NCBI GenBank assembly: GCA_016169945.1 | Contig: JADLSH010000138.1 | Coordinates: forward strand, 930,001-994,000 | Source: Trachythela sp. YZ-2020 | Taxonomy: Eukaryota; Cnidaria; Anthozoa; Malacalcyonacea; Clavulariidae | Length of the DNA: 64,000 bases | Direction of reading: 5' to 3' | In this document: positions 40,794 to 52,545 of the stretch, one piece after another | Position numbering within the stretch: the first letter of the stretch is position 1 | Layout of the letters: each line of letters begins with the position of its first letter | Made by a program: the position numbers and the translations under genes | The notes under the pieces: generated by a model | Database searches by the model: none | Told to the model about the DNA's origin: nothing | What the model saw: only the letters and a program-made list of their open reading frames with translations

Positions 40794-40955
40794 TTTATTT
40801 GAAAACTGATTTTGTAACCAATAGGTTAAATTACATCAGAAATTTACAATATTTGTATCTACTGTTAAAAAGTATTAAGTTATCGTTATATTACATTATT
40901 AAGAATATTAAAAGTTCAAAAATAGCAAAGTCAATAGGCCTATACTTCTACTCGG

Positions 40956-42153
40956 TTATTTACTGTTTTCTTTGGAAATAATTTGAGGACAAAGTTCAGT
41001 TCTACATAGATAATTGTTATACTTGCATCTTGGTCGCAATTCATAGTCTGTTGTTGCTTTATGGTGCAATAGTTCGCTTAGTTTGTCATTATTCTCATTC
41101 TTTTTAAAAAATTGTTCACATAATGTTTCTCTCCTTGCTTTTAGTAAAGGGATACCAGTAAAATTCCGGGCTTCTCTGTAACTCATTAACGGCAACGAGC
41201 TTCGCAAAGCCCGCCGCTGAATCTTTTCAATGTCTTCGCTCAAATACTCTTGAATGTTAAAATGCCAGACTTGGCAGGCGTATTCGAGAACAGGTCTTAT
41301 AATAGTAGTGTACACAGTGATTACCGTGTTCGTATCAGCGCTTGGTCGTTTCAGCACTCTCAGCATGTAGAGTCTTTTTCCTGCTTTTTTGACAACATTG
41401 TTTACGTGTTCGTTCCAATTCATATTATCCTGAACAATTAGTCCCAGAACCCGAGCTGATGATACACGTTCTACAGCAACGCCATTTATAATTAAAGGTG
41501 GGAAGTCCTGTTTATCTTTTGCAAAGTCTATTATCAATTCTTTGCATTTACTAATGTTCAGTTTCATATTATTAACGAAGGTCCAATTATAGATAATATC
41601 CACAAGCTCTTGGAGGATGCTATTGATATCCGGTATAGTACTTTCAGTGATAGTACTATCGTCGACGTATTTCCATCGGTTATTCCAGGCTGTGAGAAGG
41701 TCGTTTATCATAACGAGAAAAAGTACTGGTCCCAGAACTGTTCCTTGTGGCACACCTCCGTTTAAATTTTGCCAATTTGATACACAGTTAGCTATCTTGA
41801 TGCGTTGTTTTCGTTCAAAAAGGAAACTTCTAATCCAATTTGTAATTGTCGATGGTACCTTTATTTCATATAACTTGTACAGCAGGATGTTGTGGTCTAG
41901 AAGATCGAAAGCTTTCGAAAAATCGAGCAAGAAAACCCTTACAGCGGTTTTTGATGGATCAGTTTCATATAACAAGTGATGTACAAAGCTTAATAGGGCA
42001 TGAGTTGTAGAGGAGTTTTTTAAAGAACCAAATTGTCGCCTGTCAATCTTTTCCTTTATATACTCAAGCCGCCAATCAGTAACAAAACGTTCACAGGTTT
42101 TAGACAGAGTAGATGTAAGCGAAATGGAGCGAAGGTCTTTGGTGATGTCCTCA
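40956..42153 (-). pseudogene. LINE (non-LTR) reverse transcriptase fragment A, left arm
   Basis: A 339-codon frame (41975-40956) preceded in the same sense by further RT sequence from ~42153 (PEDITKDLRSISLT, LSKTCERFVTDWRLEYIKEK). RT motifs: FLLDFSKAFDLLDH, NGGVPQGTVLGP, KYVDDST (catalytic DD), then the C-terminal RPVLEYACQVWHFNIQEYLS region. The RT C-terminal half is open; the N-terminal endonuclease is absent, so this is a 5'-truncated copy. The element's 3' end coincides with the outer edge of the inverted repeat. Confidence 0.8.
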
Positions 42154-42159
42154 GGTCAT

Positions 42160-43557
42160 GATATTTTTGGAATAGATAAGCATGCACCACTTCAACACAA
42201 AAAAACCAAATCGAAGAAAATACCTTGGATTACAAGTGATATAAAGAATCTTAACAAGCCTAGAAATTGATTGGTTAAATTATAAGGCAACTAGAAATAA
42301 AGTAAATATAGAATTAAGGAATGCCAAAAAAGATTACTATTCCTCAAAAATAGCTGGTCAAAAATCCAATCCTAAAAATGCTTGGAAAACGATAAACAAC
42401 TTATTAGGTAGGCAAAGCAAACCAACAGTACTAGTGGTGAATGAGCTAATACTAGATGAAAATAACTTAACAAATCCCCATGACATTGCAAATGGCTTTA
42501 ATGATAATTTTTTCAAATATTGGTCCTGATTTAGCTAGCAAAATTGATACCGCAAATTACAATTTTGAAACGTATACTAAAAATGCTAAATGAGAATTTG
42601 CTGCAATCCAGCATGTTACTGTCAGTAATGTTTATCGTCTCTTGCATGGACTTTCTAGCAATAAAGCCACTGGCATTGATAAGATTCCTTGTAAAATTAT
42701 TAAAATAGCAGCACCTGCCATTTCAGATTCATGCACTGACACTTATTTTTAATCAGGCTATTACTCTATATTATTTTCCTGATGAATGGAAAGTGGCTAG
42801 AGTAATACCATTGTTTAAAAACGGCCAACGGAATATTCCAGGAAACTACATTCCAATATCAGTTTTGCCGGCCATTAGCAAGACTTGATTATGGAACGAA
42901 TTCTACATAATCAACTGTACAACTATTTAACAAAATGTGAACTTCTAAGCGATTCTCAATTTGGGTTTCGAAAATTTCACTCCACAGCTACTACATTACT
43001 GGACTGTACCAATGACTGGTATGTGAATTTAGACAAAAAAATGTTTAACCTAGTAGTTTTAATTTACTTGAAAAAAGCATTTGATACTGTCGATCATCAA
43101 ATGCTGTTGAGGAAATTAGAGTTCTATGGAATAAAAGGACAAGCTCTAACTTTACTCAAATCTTATCTCACAAACCGAAATCAGAAATGCCAGGTAAAAA
43201 ACTATTTTTCATCAGAGCGACTGATTAAGTGTGGTGTACCACCATGTTCCATTTTAGGGCCACTATTCTTTTTGCTATATATTAACGATTTGCCTGAATG
43301 TCTAAATGAAACAAAACCTCTATCGGTTGCTTGCCGACGACACAAATCTGACAGCTTCGGGAGATTGTATAACGGACCTTGATGCTGCAGTGAATTCTGA
43401 TTTAGAAAACCTTCAAAAATGGTTAACTGCCAACAAATTTAGCCTTAACGTAGCTAAGACTATACAGGCATTTATTTTACGAAAATTTATTGTAAAATCC
43501 TTAAATTTACATCCGCCATTTTGTTTGCATTTAACAATTCCATCCACCTCATTGTGA
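42160..43557 (+). pseudogene. LINE reverse transcriptase fragment B, left arm
   Basis: Back to back with fragment A. Begins DIFGIDKHAPLQHKKTKSKK, continues KKDYYSSKIAGQKSNPKNAW, SSNKATGIDKIPCKIIK, then the frame 42885-43382 MERILHNQLYNYLTK, FGFRKFHSTATTL, LIYLKKAFDTVDHQML and GVPPCSILGPLFFLLYINDL, and after a frameshift near 43310 YRLLADDTNLTASG (catalytic ADD) and LQKWLTANKFSLNVAKT. Multiple frameshifts and stops. A different LINE lineage from fragment A. Confidence 0.8.
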
Positions 43558-43620
43558 ACTAAGATTAAAAAACCTACGAACACGATACAATTAGGAAAGA
43601 ATCGTGAGCGTGCAATAGTT

Positions 43621-43654
43621 TTTTTCCATTTTCACGATCGTGAAAATGGAAAAA
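43621..43654. repeat. Perfect 34-bp palindrome
   Basis: TTTTTCCATTTTCACGA followed by its exact reverse complement. Preserved as a 36-bp palindrome at 53984-54019 in the other arm. Confidence 0.95.
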
Positions 43655-43793
43655 TAGGTCCGCAAAGCGTACATGTATGTGCTCATGCGTATTTGCATAA
43701 TTGTATAATGATGTCAAACGTCACTCAATGAGTGTACCGTTAAAAAACTGTGCACAAAGGGGATGAGCGCCTATAGCCCATGGGAGCAATGCA

Positions 43794-44051
43794 CTCTCCT
43801 CAGCAATGGCTTGCCAGCTTTAAAAAATATTTAGTTGTCTTACACAGGGTTTTATGAAGCGTGGGGGGAGCGTGCTGTACAAATGGGGAAAATAGGGGAT
43901 TTGGAAACGCGAGCGCGCGGGGAAAGATCTATAAACGTTGTGTGAGACTACAAAAAATGCTCAAGAACGCACGCTCCCCACACGCTCCACGAAACTCAGT
44001 GTAAGACGACAAAATATTTTTTAAAACTCGCAATCCTCTGCGGAGGAGAGT
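43794..44051. mobile_element. Foldback MITE in left arm
   Basis: ~130-bp inverted ends (ACTCTCCTCAGCA... and ...GAGGAGAGT; interior GCGTGGGGGGAGCGTGC / GCACGCTCCCCACACGC), flanked by the direct repeat TGGGAGCAATGC (43782-43793, 44052-44063). A 9-12 bp duplication would suit a Mutator-like element. A partner copy lies at 53588-53845. Confidence 0.7.
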
Positions 44052-45114
44052 GGGAGCAATGCCCTTCAGTAGTCCGCCATCTTGAAATAATCAACATCAA
44101 TCCAGTTTATACATCGAGATCAAAGAGTAACAACATAATTACGTCATTTTAAGCTAGCTGTCACTGATTGGTGAAACAGGGTGAAGGCTAATCGGTGACT
44201 TGCTGATATAAGCTCGTCGCTGAATGGCTACAAGCTAACACTACAGCTAACATTTACAGCACGATGACAATATATATCTGCTACGCAGATACAAAAATAG
44301 TACGTACGCTATTAAAGCGTACATGTATGATGTATCTGCTCATGCATATTTGCATAATTTGCATAATTGTATAATGATGTAAATTCATAAGGTCAATGTC
44401 ACTCAATGAGTGTACCCTATTACCACGCATATAAGCACAGCGCCTGTAAGCGAATTTTCTTCAATTTTGGAAAAAAGTTGGAGTAAAAATTGACGTTTTA
44501 TAGGCGCATGTGCTTATAGGCGCACACGACTCTAGGACCCAGACTTACACGCATCATGACGCATGGGGTCTGGGTACGAGAGTTGGCCCATCCTTTTTAA
44601 TAGTGCAAAATATCAATGGTATTATATAAAACGGTAAAGGCAAATTTAATATTTTACGAAATAACAGCCTTGAAATTCGTAATTCCATGCCTATATCGAG
44701 TAAAAGAACCAAGATCAAAGGTGATTCAAGCTGAGTGTGTAATAAAAGCCGAATACCTCAGACGAATAATAAACCAGAAAAAATAACTATTATCATTAAC
44801 GATATAACTACAATTTATAATAGACATTGTTGAAAACATAAAAAGTATTTGTATCATTACAAAAGGTATTCTGTTCATGTCTGTCCAACTTGCAAATTTT
44901 GACGGTTTAAAGGTGCATGCGCCTGTATTCGGATATAAGCGCATGCGCCTTTATCTGCACTGCGCCTATATGCGCGGTTGGTAAAATATGGGGCGCCGTT
45001 TGTTTCAATAATACTTCTGTCGCAAATATAATACTTATTTCAACATATAATAGTTCATATCACATTTATAAAACATGTAGTCATTTTATATAAAAGATAT
45101 CTGAGCTAATATAA

Positions 45115-45365
45115 AACACAACTCAGCAAATATATTACTTCATTTCAAATATAATACTTCATCTCAAATATAATACTTAATCTCAAATATAATACTTCAT
45201 CTCAAATATAATACTTCATCGCAAATATAATACTTCATTTCAAATATAATACTTCATCTCAAATATAGTACTTCATCGCAAATATAATACTTCATCTCAA
45301 ATATAGTACTTCCTCGCAAATATAATACTTCATCGCAAATATAATACTTCGTCTCAAATATAAAA
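45115..45365 (+). repeat. ~19-bp tandem repeat in left arm
   Basis: About a dozen units of CAAATATAATACTTCATCT with minor changes (TTTC, TCGC). The complement is at 52380-52545. Just upstream of the HECT-type gene start, so it would lie in the promoter region. Confidence 0.9.
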
Positions 45366-45448
45366 CATGTTGCGCAATAAGAGCCCGCAATATATGATCC
45401 ATTACAGGATCGATTACCTGAAGTACACGCCTTACCCATGTTTTCAAC

Positions 45449-48400
45449 ATGGCCGACCAAGCGTGTCCATCGTCATCGTCTTCAACGCAAAACAATCTGA
45501 TGCAACAGTTATGTAGGCTTGTAGAAAGCCTACATGAACAAAATAACACAACGCAAAGACGGGCAGATACCCAAGCCAATAATAGGCCTGAAACCGTTGG
45601 GGAAGCCATAAGTAGATTATTTCCAAGCGTAAATGGCAGGTCGAATGAATTCAAGCGCTCAGCCTCAGGTCACAACAACCCAAGGCGAAGCAAGCGGTAC
45701 CAGCAGTGATAATCATAATGGGTTTTCAAACGGTGTACCTCGTTTTGAACCACAACAGGGCACACCGAAACAGGGGAAACGAAAAAAGCCGTACTCCAAG
45801 AAAAAACCTCTGGATCCGCATCCGCTGGAGTAATGAGAGATATCATACTGCTGCCAAATCCCAGGATGAAATTGTTGCCACGTTGTCGTATTCTGGAGGA
45901 GCTATATGTTCGAGGATTCGTCACGACAGCCGTCAACATCACCAATGAAATGACAGCTTCGGAAATTGAAGGGCACTTTGCAACCTTGTTTTCAAATAAA
46001 CTGAAAGGGAGGCCTTTCAACTTTGTGAGGGCTGTTGGGAACAAAATTGTCGATGTTCATCTGGCCCAAGGCATCACAGGAAAAAGTTTAAAGCACATAT
46101 GTGGACAAGGCCCAGTCTATTTGCGTTGTGTTCGACCTACGGATACAGAATATGCATGGGTTGAAGAGGAAGATTCAGAAGATGATGGTATTAATGAAGT
46201 TGATGAAGGCAAGAAAGGATTGGATGATCTTCCCGAAAGTAGTTTGGGTGGTGCCAGTCATACCGTGTCTACTCCAGTTACAGCTCCTAGTGCCAATGTG
46301 GTGCAAGTAGATGATAATGTGACTAGTCGGTCAAACACATTGAACAGTATACCAAATACTGATATTTTGCAATATTTTCCCGCCCCAGCATCAAGTACAT
46401 CCATTCAGTCACTGGGTGGTATTGTAGCTTGCCCTACATGTCAAGTGCAATTCCCAGTTAGGGAAATTGAACAGCATGCTGACCATGCAGTGCTGTGAAA
46501 GAGTTTCCTCTGAGGCATCTCTCTATGGGACATGGGTTCTTAATCCAATAGACCTCACAGGTGAGAATATACTATTCATTTTTAGTGTTTTATATAAATA
46601 ATGTATGTACAGTATGTGTGTATGTACCGTATTGGGGTAATGGAGTGTACAGGCCGCAATGTAAATTTCTATTTAAACTATTCAGGTGACGATTATGTCA
46701 TGGCCGAGGAAGATAGGGATAGCCAACACGTGAATGATATGCTGACTGGCACAGCCACTACTTCAAAAGAGCTCATACAAAGTATTGTATTGAACATACC
46801 AAGTGATACCCAGCTTATATCTGTTCGCCGCAAGTTTCTGTGGGATGATTATGTGATCTGTAGGAAGAAATCATGGTTTAAAACCTATGCATTGTTACGA
46901 GTTCATTTCGTTGGTGAAGAGGCAGTGGATGGTGGTGGGCCTCGTCGGGAATTCTTTACAGGTAAATATGGCAATAGTGAATATGGCCAAATAGAAAAAT
47001 ATGTGAGTGTCTTGTTTCTTGACTTTACAATACATAGATTGTGGCCAGAAGACTGCACACTGACAGTCAAAAGCTTGTTTTTAAATAAAATTTACAATCA
47101 GAGAATGTGTGAAAAATTAATATGAATAATCCTGGTTCTTGCATCAAGCATTTTTAACCTAAACGGTTTTATTGAATAAGTGTTTCCACGTGGAGGAAAT
47201 TTTGTTGATTGAAGAACATTTCAAGAAATCTGGAAATTTAAATTAAAAATATTAGAAATTTAAATTAAAAATATATATATAAGTTAAATTAAAAGCCAAC
47301 ATATATTTTTCTTTGGCTGGCCACATACAGGTACTTCATAACTAAAAGCACTGATCCAAATTAATTATGATCCAAAAATCAAATGCTAAAATAAAGTAAA
47401 GGCGAGTTTGAGCCAAAATGTTTAAATTCTTGTTTATATCAGATAAGAAGTCCCGTCTTAAACACAGTTCCTGAGGGCGTTCGAAAATAATGCTGACTTC
47501 AGCACTTTCATTTTTCAATACGTATAAACTCAGGAGGAATTAATCCTATTGATTCAAAAATTTTAGTGAACACTCGTAATAATGATATAAACAACACATA
47601 GAACGTCCAGTACTGTAATTGTGTATTTGTTTTATTTTAGAAATGCTGGATGCAATAGAAACCCGTCTTTTTGTTAGTGACCCAGAGACTTTCCAGACTG
47701 ATAGTCAGACAGCAAGAGTTCCCTACGATAGCACACTTGCAATGACCAGTGGCCAGTTTAGAATTGCTGGAGAAATTATGGCAGCTTCCATTGTCCAGGG
47801 TGGTCCTGCGCCAGATTGTTTGGCTGAATGGGTGTACCAGTATCTGTCATCGGGGAACGAAGGCATTATGGTTGATGAAAGCAAGATTGAAGATCAATCA
47901 GTTAGACAACTTATAACAATATTTTTCATCTTTTTTTACCAGATGATTACATTAAAATAGAATAAAAAAACATTTATTCAGAAATAATAAAATCTCTCTC
48001 TATGCATATCTGTATGTATGCATATCTGTCCAGGCATAAAATGCCATTTCACAAACTGTAGGTTTCATTATTTTGTGATTAACGCATTAAGCGGTAGTGC
48101 ATCCAAATATGCCAAATGTATTTTACTCTAATGCAAGACTATTTTACTTGTAGACTACTTTATTTTGCTTGGGCTACGGCACCATACTCCCCTTTTCATT
48201 TTAGTTTAAAATAACTGCGGTCTCATTGTGTTTCTTCTATTTGTGGTTACAAACAGTAGACTCGGATAAAACGTTTCAAGATTTGCTTATGCAAGATGAT
48301 GTTTTGGATCAACTTTCCAAAATTGGATATAGAGGTGTGCCTCATAGAGAATCATTGAAAAATAAACCATCCCTGATCAGGTATGCTATATGGACACTGT

Positions 48401-49583
48401 GATCAGTGGCGTGCTGGCTTGTGTTCGGCAGGGGAGGCCAGCTGGAAATTTTGCGCCCCACTATGATATGTGTATGGCTGAGCGTCGTAGACGTGAGACC
48501 TCTAGGGGGGTCCGGGGGCATGCACTCCCGGGAAAATTTTGAAATTTAAAGTCCCTGAAATGCTATTTCTTGCGTTTTGGGTGGCGAAATATTTCTCTCG
48601 TTGGCTCATTGCATCTGACAAAATTCCAATTCGGACTAGCGCTTTTGTGTGCGCTTTTGTGCAATTTCGGCGCCCCATTTATGTTTTGGCGCCCCCTAAA
48701 AAACCTTCGCTGGGGGGGGGAGGCGGCCCTCCCCTGCCAGCACGCCACTGTCTGTGATATATTGTTTATAAAATGGTGATGTGCATTACAATGTTTGATC
48801 TAATTATTACTTCCATAAAGTTAGTGGCAGTTACTGGCTCAACCAATCTGGGACAATTACATACAAAAATAACTATTGCACACATGCTTTATGTTAGTAG
48901 TAAATTTGTGAGTTTTTTTTGTGTAGATCTTTATTTATCAAGTATTATCTGACACCGAAGCTATGCTCGATCAACTAGCAGAAGGCTTGAAGTTGTTTGG
49001 CGTGTTGGAACTGCTAAAAAAACATGTTTTCACTCACAGTGCCAGCAGTATCATCACAGATGATCGATCTTTTCAAGCCTATTTATGATCGGATAACACC
49101 CAAAGGAAGGAAATAGAGATTAACACATATAAAGCTATGTGTGACTTTGTGCAGGAACTACATCACCAGGGTTTGTCTTAAGACTAAGTGTTTTCAAATA
49201 GTATATACAGACATATACTGTTTAAATGCTATTTTAATTTGAGTAATAAAAAATACTTTAAACCCGCAAGTAAAACGTATGTTATATACCTTAGTGTCTA
49301 TTTCTTTTCTGTTTATACCTTAGGAATACCAGAATGTGATTTAGCAGTTGGGGATTTGCTCAAGTTCATCACAGGAGTGAGAAAAATCCCTGCATTGGGT
49401 CTCCCCAAACAGATTGCAATATACTTTATACATGAATGTGATTAGGTGAAATGCAAATGCCCACGCAAGGCGTCTACCTGTGACTTGCATCTCCGATTGC
49501 CTGTACACTATCAAACTGGTGAGGATATGATTGCAGCATGGATGTCTGCTCTGAAAGAGTGCAAAGGATTTGGGCACCATTAA
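45449..49583 (+). pseudogene. UBZ/HECT-domain ubiquitin-ligase-like gene of the giant element
   Basis: Starts MADQACPSSSSSTQNNLMQQ at 45449. N-terminal region shifts frame at ~45640 and ~45830; then the frame 45833-46498 reads MRDIILLPNPRMKLLPRC through GRPFNFVRAVGNKIVDV and a zinc finger CPTCQVQFP-x8-H-x3-H (UBZ-like). HECT exons: 46685-46961 (DGGGPRREFFT, donor TTTACAG|GTAAAT), 47641-~47915 (GQFRIAGEIMAASIVQGGPA), 48257-48380, 48927-~49170 and 49324-49583. The last carries KASTCDLHLRLPVHY, with the HECT catalytic Cys at 49479-49481. In-frame stops near 49087 and at 49443 break it. Known HECT domains transfer ubiquitin through this Cys. Convergent with the integrase gene, an arrangement I have seen described for repeated cnidarian genes only vaguely. 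Confidence 0.65.
48404..48750. mobile_element. hAT-type MITE within HECT-like gene
   Basis: Inverted ends CAGTGGCGTGCTGGC / GCCAGCACGCCACTG. Flanks ACTGTGAT (48396-48403) and TCTGTGAT (48751-48758), an 8-bp duplication with one mismatch. Lies in an intron after the exon ending at 48380. Confidence 0.85.
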
Positions 49584-50199
49584 AGACAATTACCCTAACT
49601 TAACTAGAACACTATACGGTAACTTTCATGGTTTGATTATTTTGTTTTGTTCTGTTTTTTGGTTATGTTGTTTCTAATTTGTTAAAGGGAAATGGCAATT
49701 AAAAATTAAGAGATTGTTTCATTTGAAAAAACTTTTAAAATTATATAGCTCTTCTACAGATTTTTCATATCGTGCTTAGTTCTTGAAATATTTTGACTGA
49801 AAGCAATGAGATGTCCGCCATCTTGGATCTTTGTAGATATGCATGTTACGTCACAACAGTGGTCACGCAATGTTTTTATTCAGACAACCAGTGATCATTA
49901 TGAGCTCAAAATTTTAATCTGGATACTCTTTAAAATAATTGATATTTGGTCACCAAGGAGTCCTTTTAAATGGCTAACCCCTGTTGTGACATCACCGAGA
50001 ACAAAGCAAGATATGAAAGATAGGTAAAAGAGTTTAATATATAATTTTAAGCGTCCTTTAAAACGAAACAATCTAAATTTTTATTGCCATTTCCCTTTAA
50101 ATTCAAAATTACTATAATGATATTTGGTAATTGCACAGGGCCAATGAAAATTAAGGACTTTAACTCATTGGCAATGCGCCCCACTTTAGTATTTACTCA

Positions 50200-50231
<32 letters not shown>

Positions 50232-50541
50232 TAGAGTACTGCCCGCAGTAAATGGGTTAATGCATTTAATTTCACCTGTGCATTTAATTTCACACGTGAT
50301 TTCAAAGTTTTTAAAAAATTGTCATGTCAGAGTTGTGAACTTTGCAAGGACCCATGCAACTACACAGTGTGTTAATAATATATAGTTAATTGTTAATATT
50401 AACATGGTAGTTAATACTAATTATTTACAATTGTTTATGTATTTGATATGATGTTCACTATATTAGGGTTTACAGATTAGGGAATGTTACTATAATCCTG
50501 TCCAACGAATGTTTATTTGCCTTTAAAAATCTCCCAGACCA
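49584..50541. other. Gap between the convergent HECT-like and integrase genes
   Basis: No gene. Contains one copy of the dispersed 'TAATGGGTTAA' repeat at 50158-50260. Confidence 0.5.
50158..50260 (+). repeat. Dispersed repeat copy (family of 5500-5880)
   Basis: Shares TCATTGGCAATGC, GCCAGACGATTTTACTCGTC and GGTAGAGTACTGCC...AATGGGTTAA with the other copies. Confidence 0.7.
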
Positions 50542-52289
50542 TTACTCATCTGTTGGTCGAATTATATCAGTTATTGTTTGTACAGAATGATTATATATGT
50601 CTATACCATAATTGTGGTCGTCTTCAAGAGGATTAATGGCAAGTAGCAATGCAATCATTTGTTCTTCAGTCAACTGTATTGATGATCTAGGAACTACCAC
50701 ATGATTATTCGTCTGAAGTTCAGGAAGTGGCCCATTAGCATCAACACCGTAGTTGACAGGATCAACAACCCGATCATCCAAAGCAATGCGCACAGCATGT
50801 TGATTCGAATTAGCATGTTCTTTTCTGAGCTTAGTGGATGGTTGTTCCACTGCAAAATAAATTCTTCAACAGACCGTCGTATCCTTGGCACGTAAACATA
50901 GTGAAGTGCATAGATATGCACTTCATCCAAAGGATCTAGGAACTGGTGTGACTCCATAAAGTAAAATAATCGTTGATATAAGCCAATGAACGACTGAGCC
51001 GCATCACGCCAGAGACGCTCAATCCTTTGGTTATGAATTGATCGCCCTGTTAAAACAGGGCTAGATGTTGTGCCATGGTGATGCAGCATCCACTTTGCTA
51101 CCTCAACATTTTCAGTTCCATGATCACTTCTAATGCGACGTGGAGTATGAAACTGATGTAGAGCATTCGTGAACAAATCCAGCACTGTGTTTGCCTCATT
51201 GTTTGTGTTACAACCAAGATACACAATAGTACGGGAAAAGCCATCTATGCCACCATCGATTACTATACGCCATCGTATAAGTTTATGATTTCCATCTATG
51301 TGTCTGTTTGTACAAAAACAATTACACCATGCATAAGACAACTGTTTTCAGCTGTACTATGCTTACATCTCTGTAAGTTTGTAATGGCAGCCATGTTGCT
51401 GGGTAGGTCTGTACGGGAAAGTATTTGCCTGAGGTTTTCGTACAGACCGAGGGACAAAGGAGCGAGGTCTGTGCAAATAAACGAAGGCAAGTACTTTCCC
51501 GTTTGCAATTAACTTTTTTATAGGAAGGGGGTGTGGATAAAATAAGAAACAGTCCTGAAAATTTACCTGCCACAGACTGTTCGGTCCTGGAACATTATAA
51601 ACTCTTCTCTTTATTCGCAAACGCCGTCTGCACTCTGTTCCAGCAGGATCTACCCGCAACATCGACTCTCTTATTCTCCTTTTTTTGGATTCGCAATCCC
51701 CGGCCAAGAAGCGCACCTCTCATCATCACCTGTCCAGAGTTGGGTGAGTTTTGAACTATGGACTGAATCACAGCATCAAGTTGTACATCAGTTATCTCGC
51801 TGTAATTATGTTGCCCTCCGATCTCCCATTCCCGCCGTCCTCTGTACAATGTTACCCTCGAAACGCCAATTTAGTCCACGAAAAACCAATTTCTCGAAGG
51901 CTTTCAATTTGTGCTTTTGTAACACGAAATCGTGGTCTTCCCCTTAATTTTTCACCATAAGCCGGTTCGTTTTGACAGCGAAATCTGTTGTCCGTTTCTT
52001 GTTCTTGTAGGTTTTGAACGGCAACATCCATGTAGCGTCTTGTGAACTGTTCATATTGACCAAGAAGAGTTTGCAGTTTCTCCACTATTTCATGAGAAAT
52101 TTCATCCTCGCGACATTCAAACAGAAAAATAACACACAAAGAACATGTCCGCTCGGAAGCTGAAAGCATATTATCAGCAATTTCCAATGCTTGAGTGAAT
52201 TGATTTATCCGTAATTGCTCGTAAACCTGAGGCAACTGAGAGAGAAATCTCGTAAATTCGTCTAGAAACGCTTCGTCTTCGTCGGCCAT
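50542..52289 (-). pseudogene. DDE integrase (rve-type) gene of the giant element
   Basis: Starts MADEDEAFLDEFTRFLSQLP at 52289, within the right arm. N-terminal helical region to ~51855; then a helix-turn-helix-like segment (LYRGRREWEIGGQHNYSEIT, NSPNSGQVMMRGALLGRGLR). After a frame change, RESMLRVDPAGTECRRR and RRVYNVPGPNSLWQ. The frame is interrupted at 51570-51315 by an intron-like or inserted segment (donor CAG|GTAAAT present). Catalytic core: HIDGNHKLIRWRIVIDGGID (first Asp), RSDHGTENVEVAKWM (second Asp), RSIHNQRIERLWRD (Glu). A 2-base shift near 50830 precedes the C-terminal 80 residues. At least two frameshifts mark it as degenerate. Family: retrovirus/IS3-like integrase core. Confidence 0.7.
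51315..51570. other. Intron or inserted segment splitting the integrase core
   Basis: Begins on the minus strand with a good donor (CAG|GTAAAT) and ends near CAAACAG. Direct joining of those sites leaves the catalytic HIDGN box out of frame by one base, so either the boundary differs or the segment is an insertion. It contains imperfect inverted copies ACGGGAAAGTATTTGCCT / AGGCAAGTACTTTCCCGT, suggesting a small foldback element. Confidence 0.45.
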
Positions 52290-52379
52290 GTTGAAAACAT
52301 GGGTAAGGCATGTACTTCATGTAATGGATCCTGTAATGGATCATATATTGTGCGCTCTTATTGCGCAACATGTTTTATA

Positions 52380-52545
52380 TTTGAGACGAAGTATTATATT
52401 TGAGATGAAGTATTATATTTGCAGCCGATGATCGAAGTATTATATTTGCGATGAAGTATTATATTTGAGATGAAGTATTATATTTGAGATGAAGTATTAT
52501 ATTTGAAATGAAGTATTATATTTGAAATGAAGTATTATATTTGCT
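52380..52545 (-). repeat. ~19-bp tandem repeat in right arm
   Basis: Units of GAAGTATTATATTTGAGAT, complement of the array at 45115-45365 but with fewer copies. Upstream of the integrase gene start. Confidence 0.9.

Larger units (their letters stand above)
40794..45457 (+). repeat. Left arm of a giant inverted repeat
   Basis: Matches the complement of 52281-59587 in blocks: 40794-42153 (LINE A), 42154-44060 (LINE B, palindrome, MITE) and ~44560-45457 (inner block with tandem repeats). The stretch ~44066-44560 has no counterpart. Identity in matched blocks looks to be in the mid-90s percent by eye. The inner edge includes the ATG-GCC-GAC start of the central HECT-type gene. Confidence 0.85.

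Noticed and set aside
51315..51570. Calling the integrase interruption a confirmed intron
   Set aside because: The donor is good, but joining the visible acceptor leaves the HIDGN box out of frame; left as intron-or-insertion.
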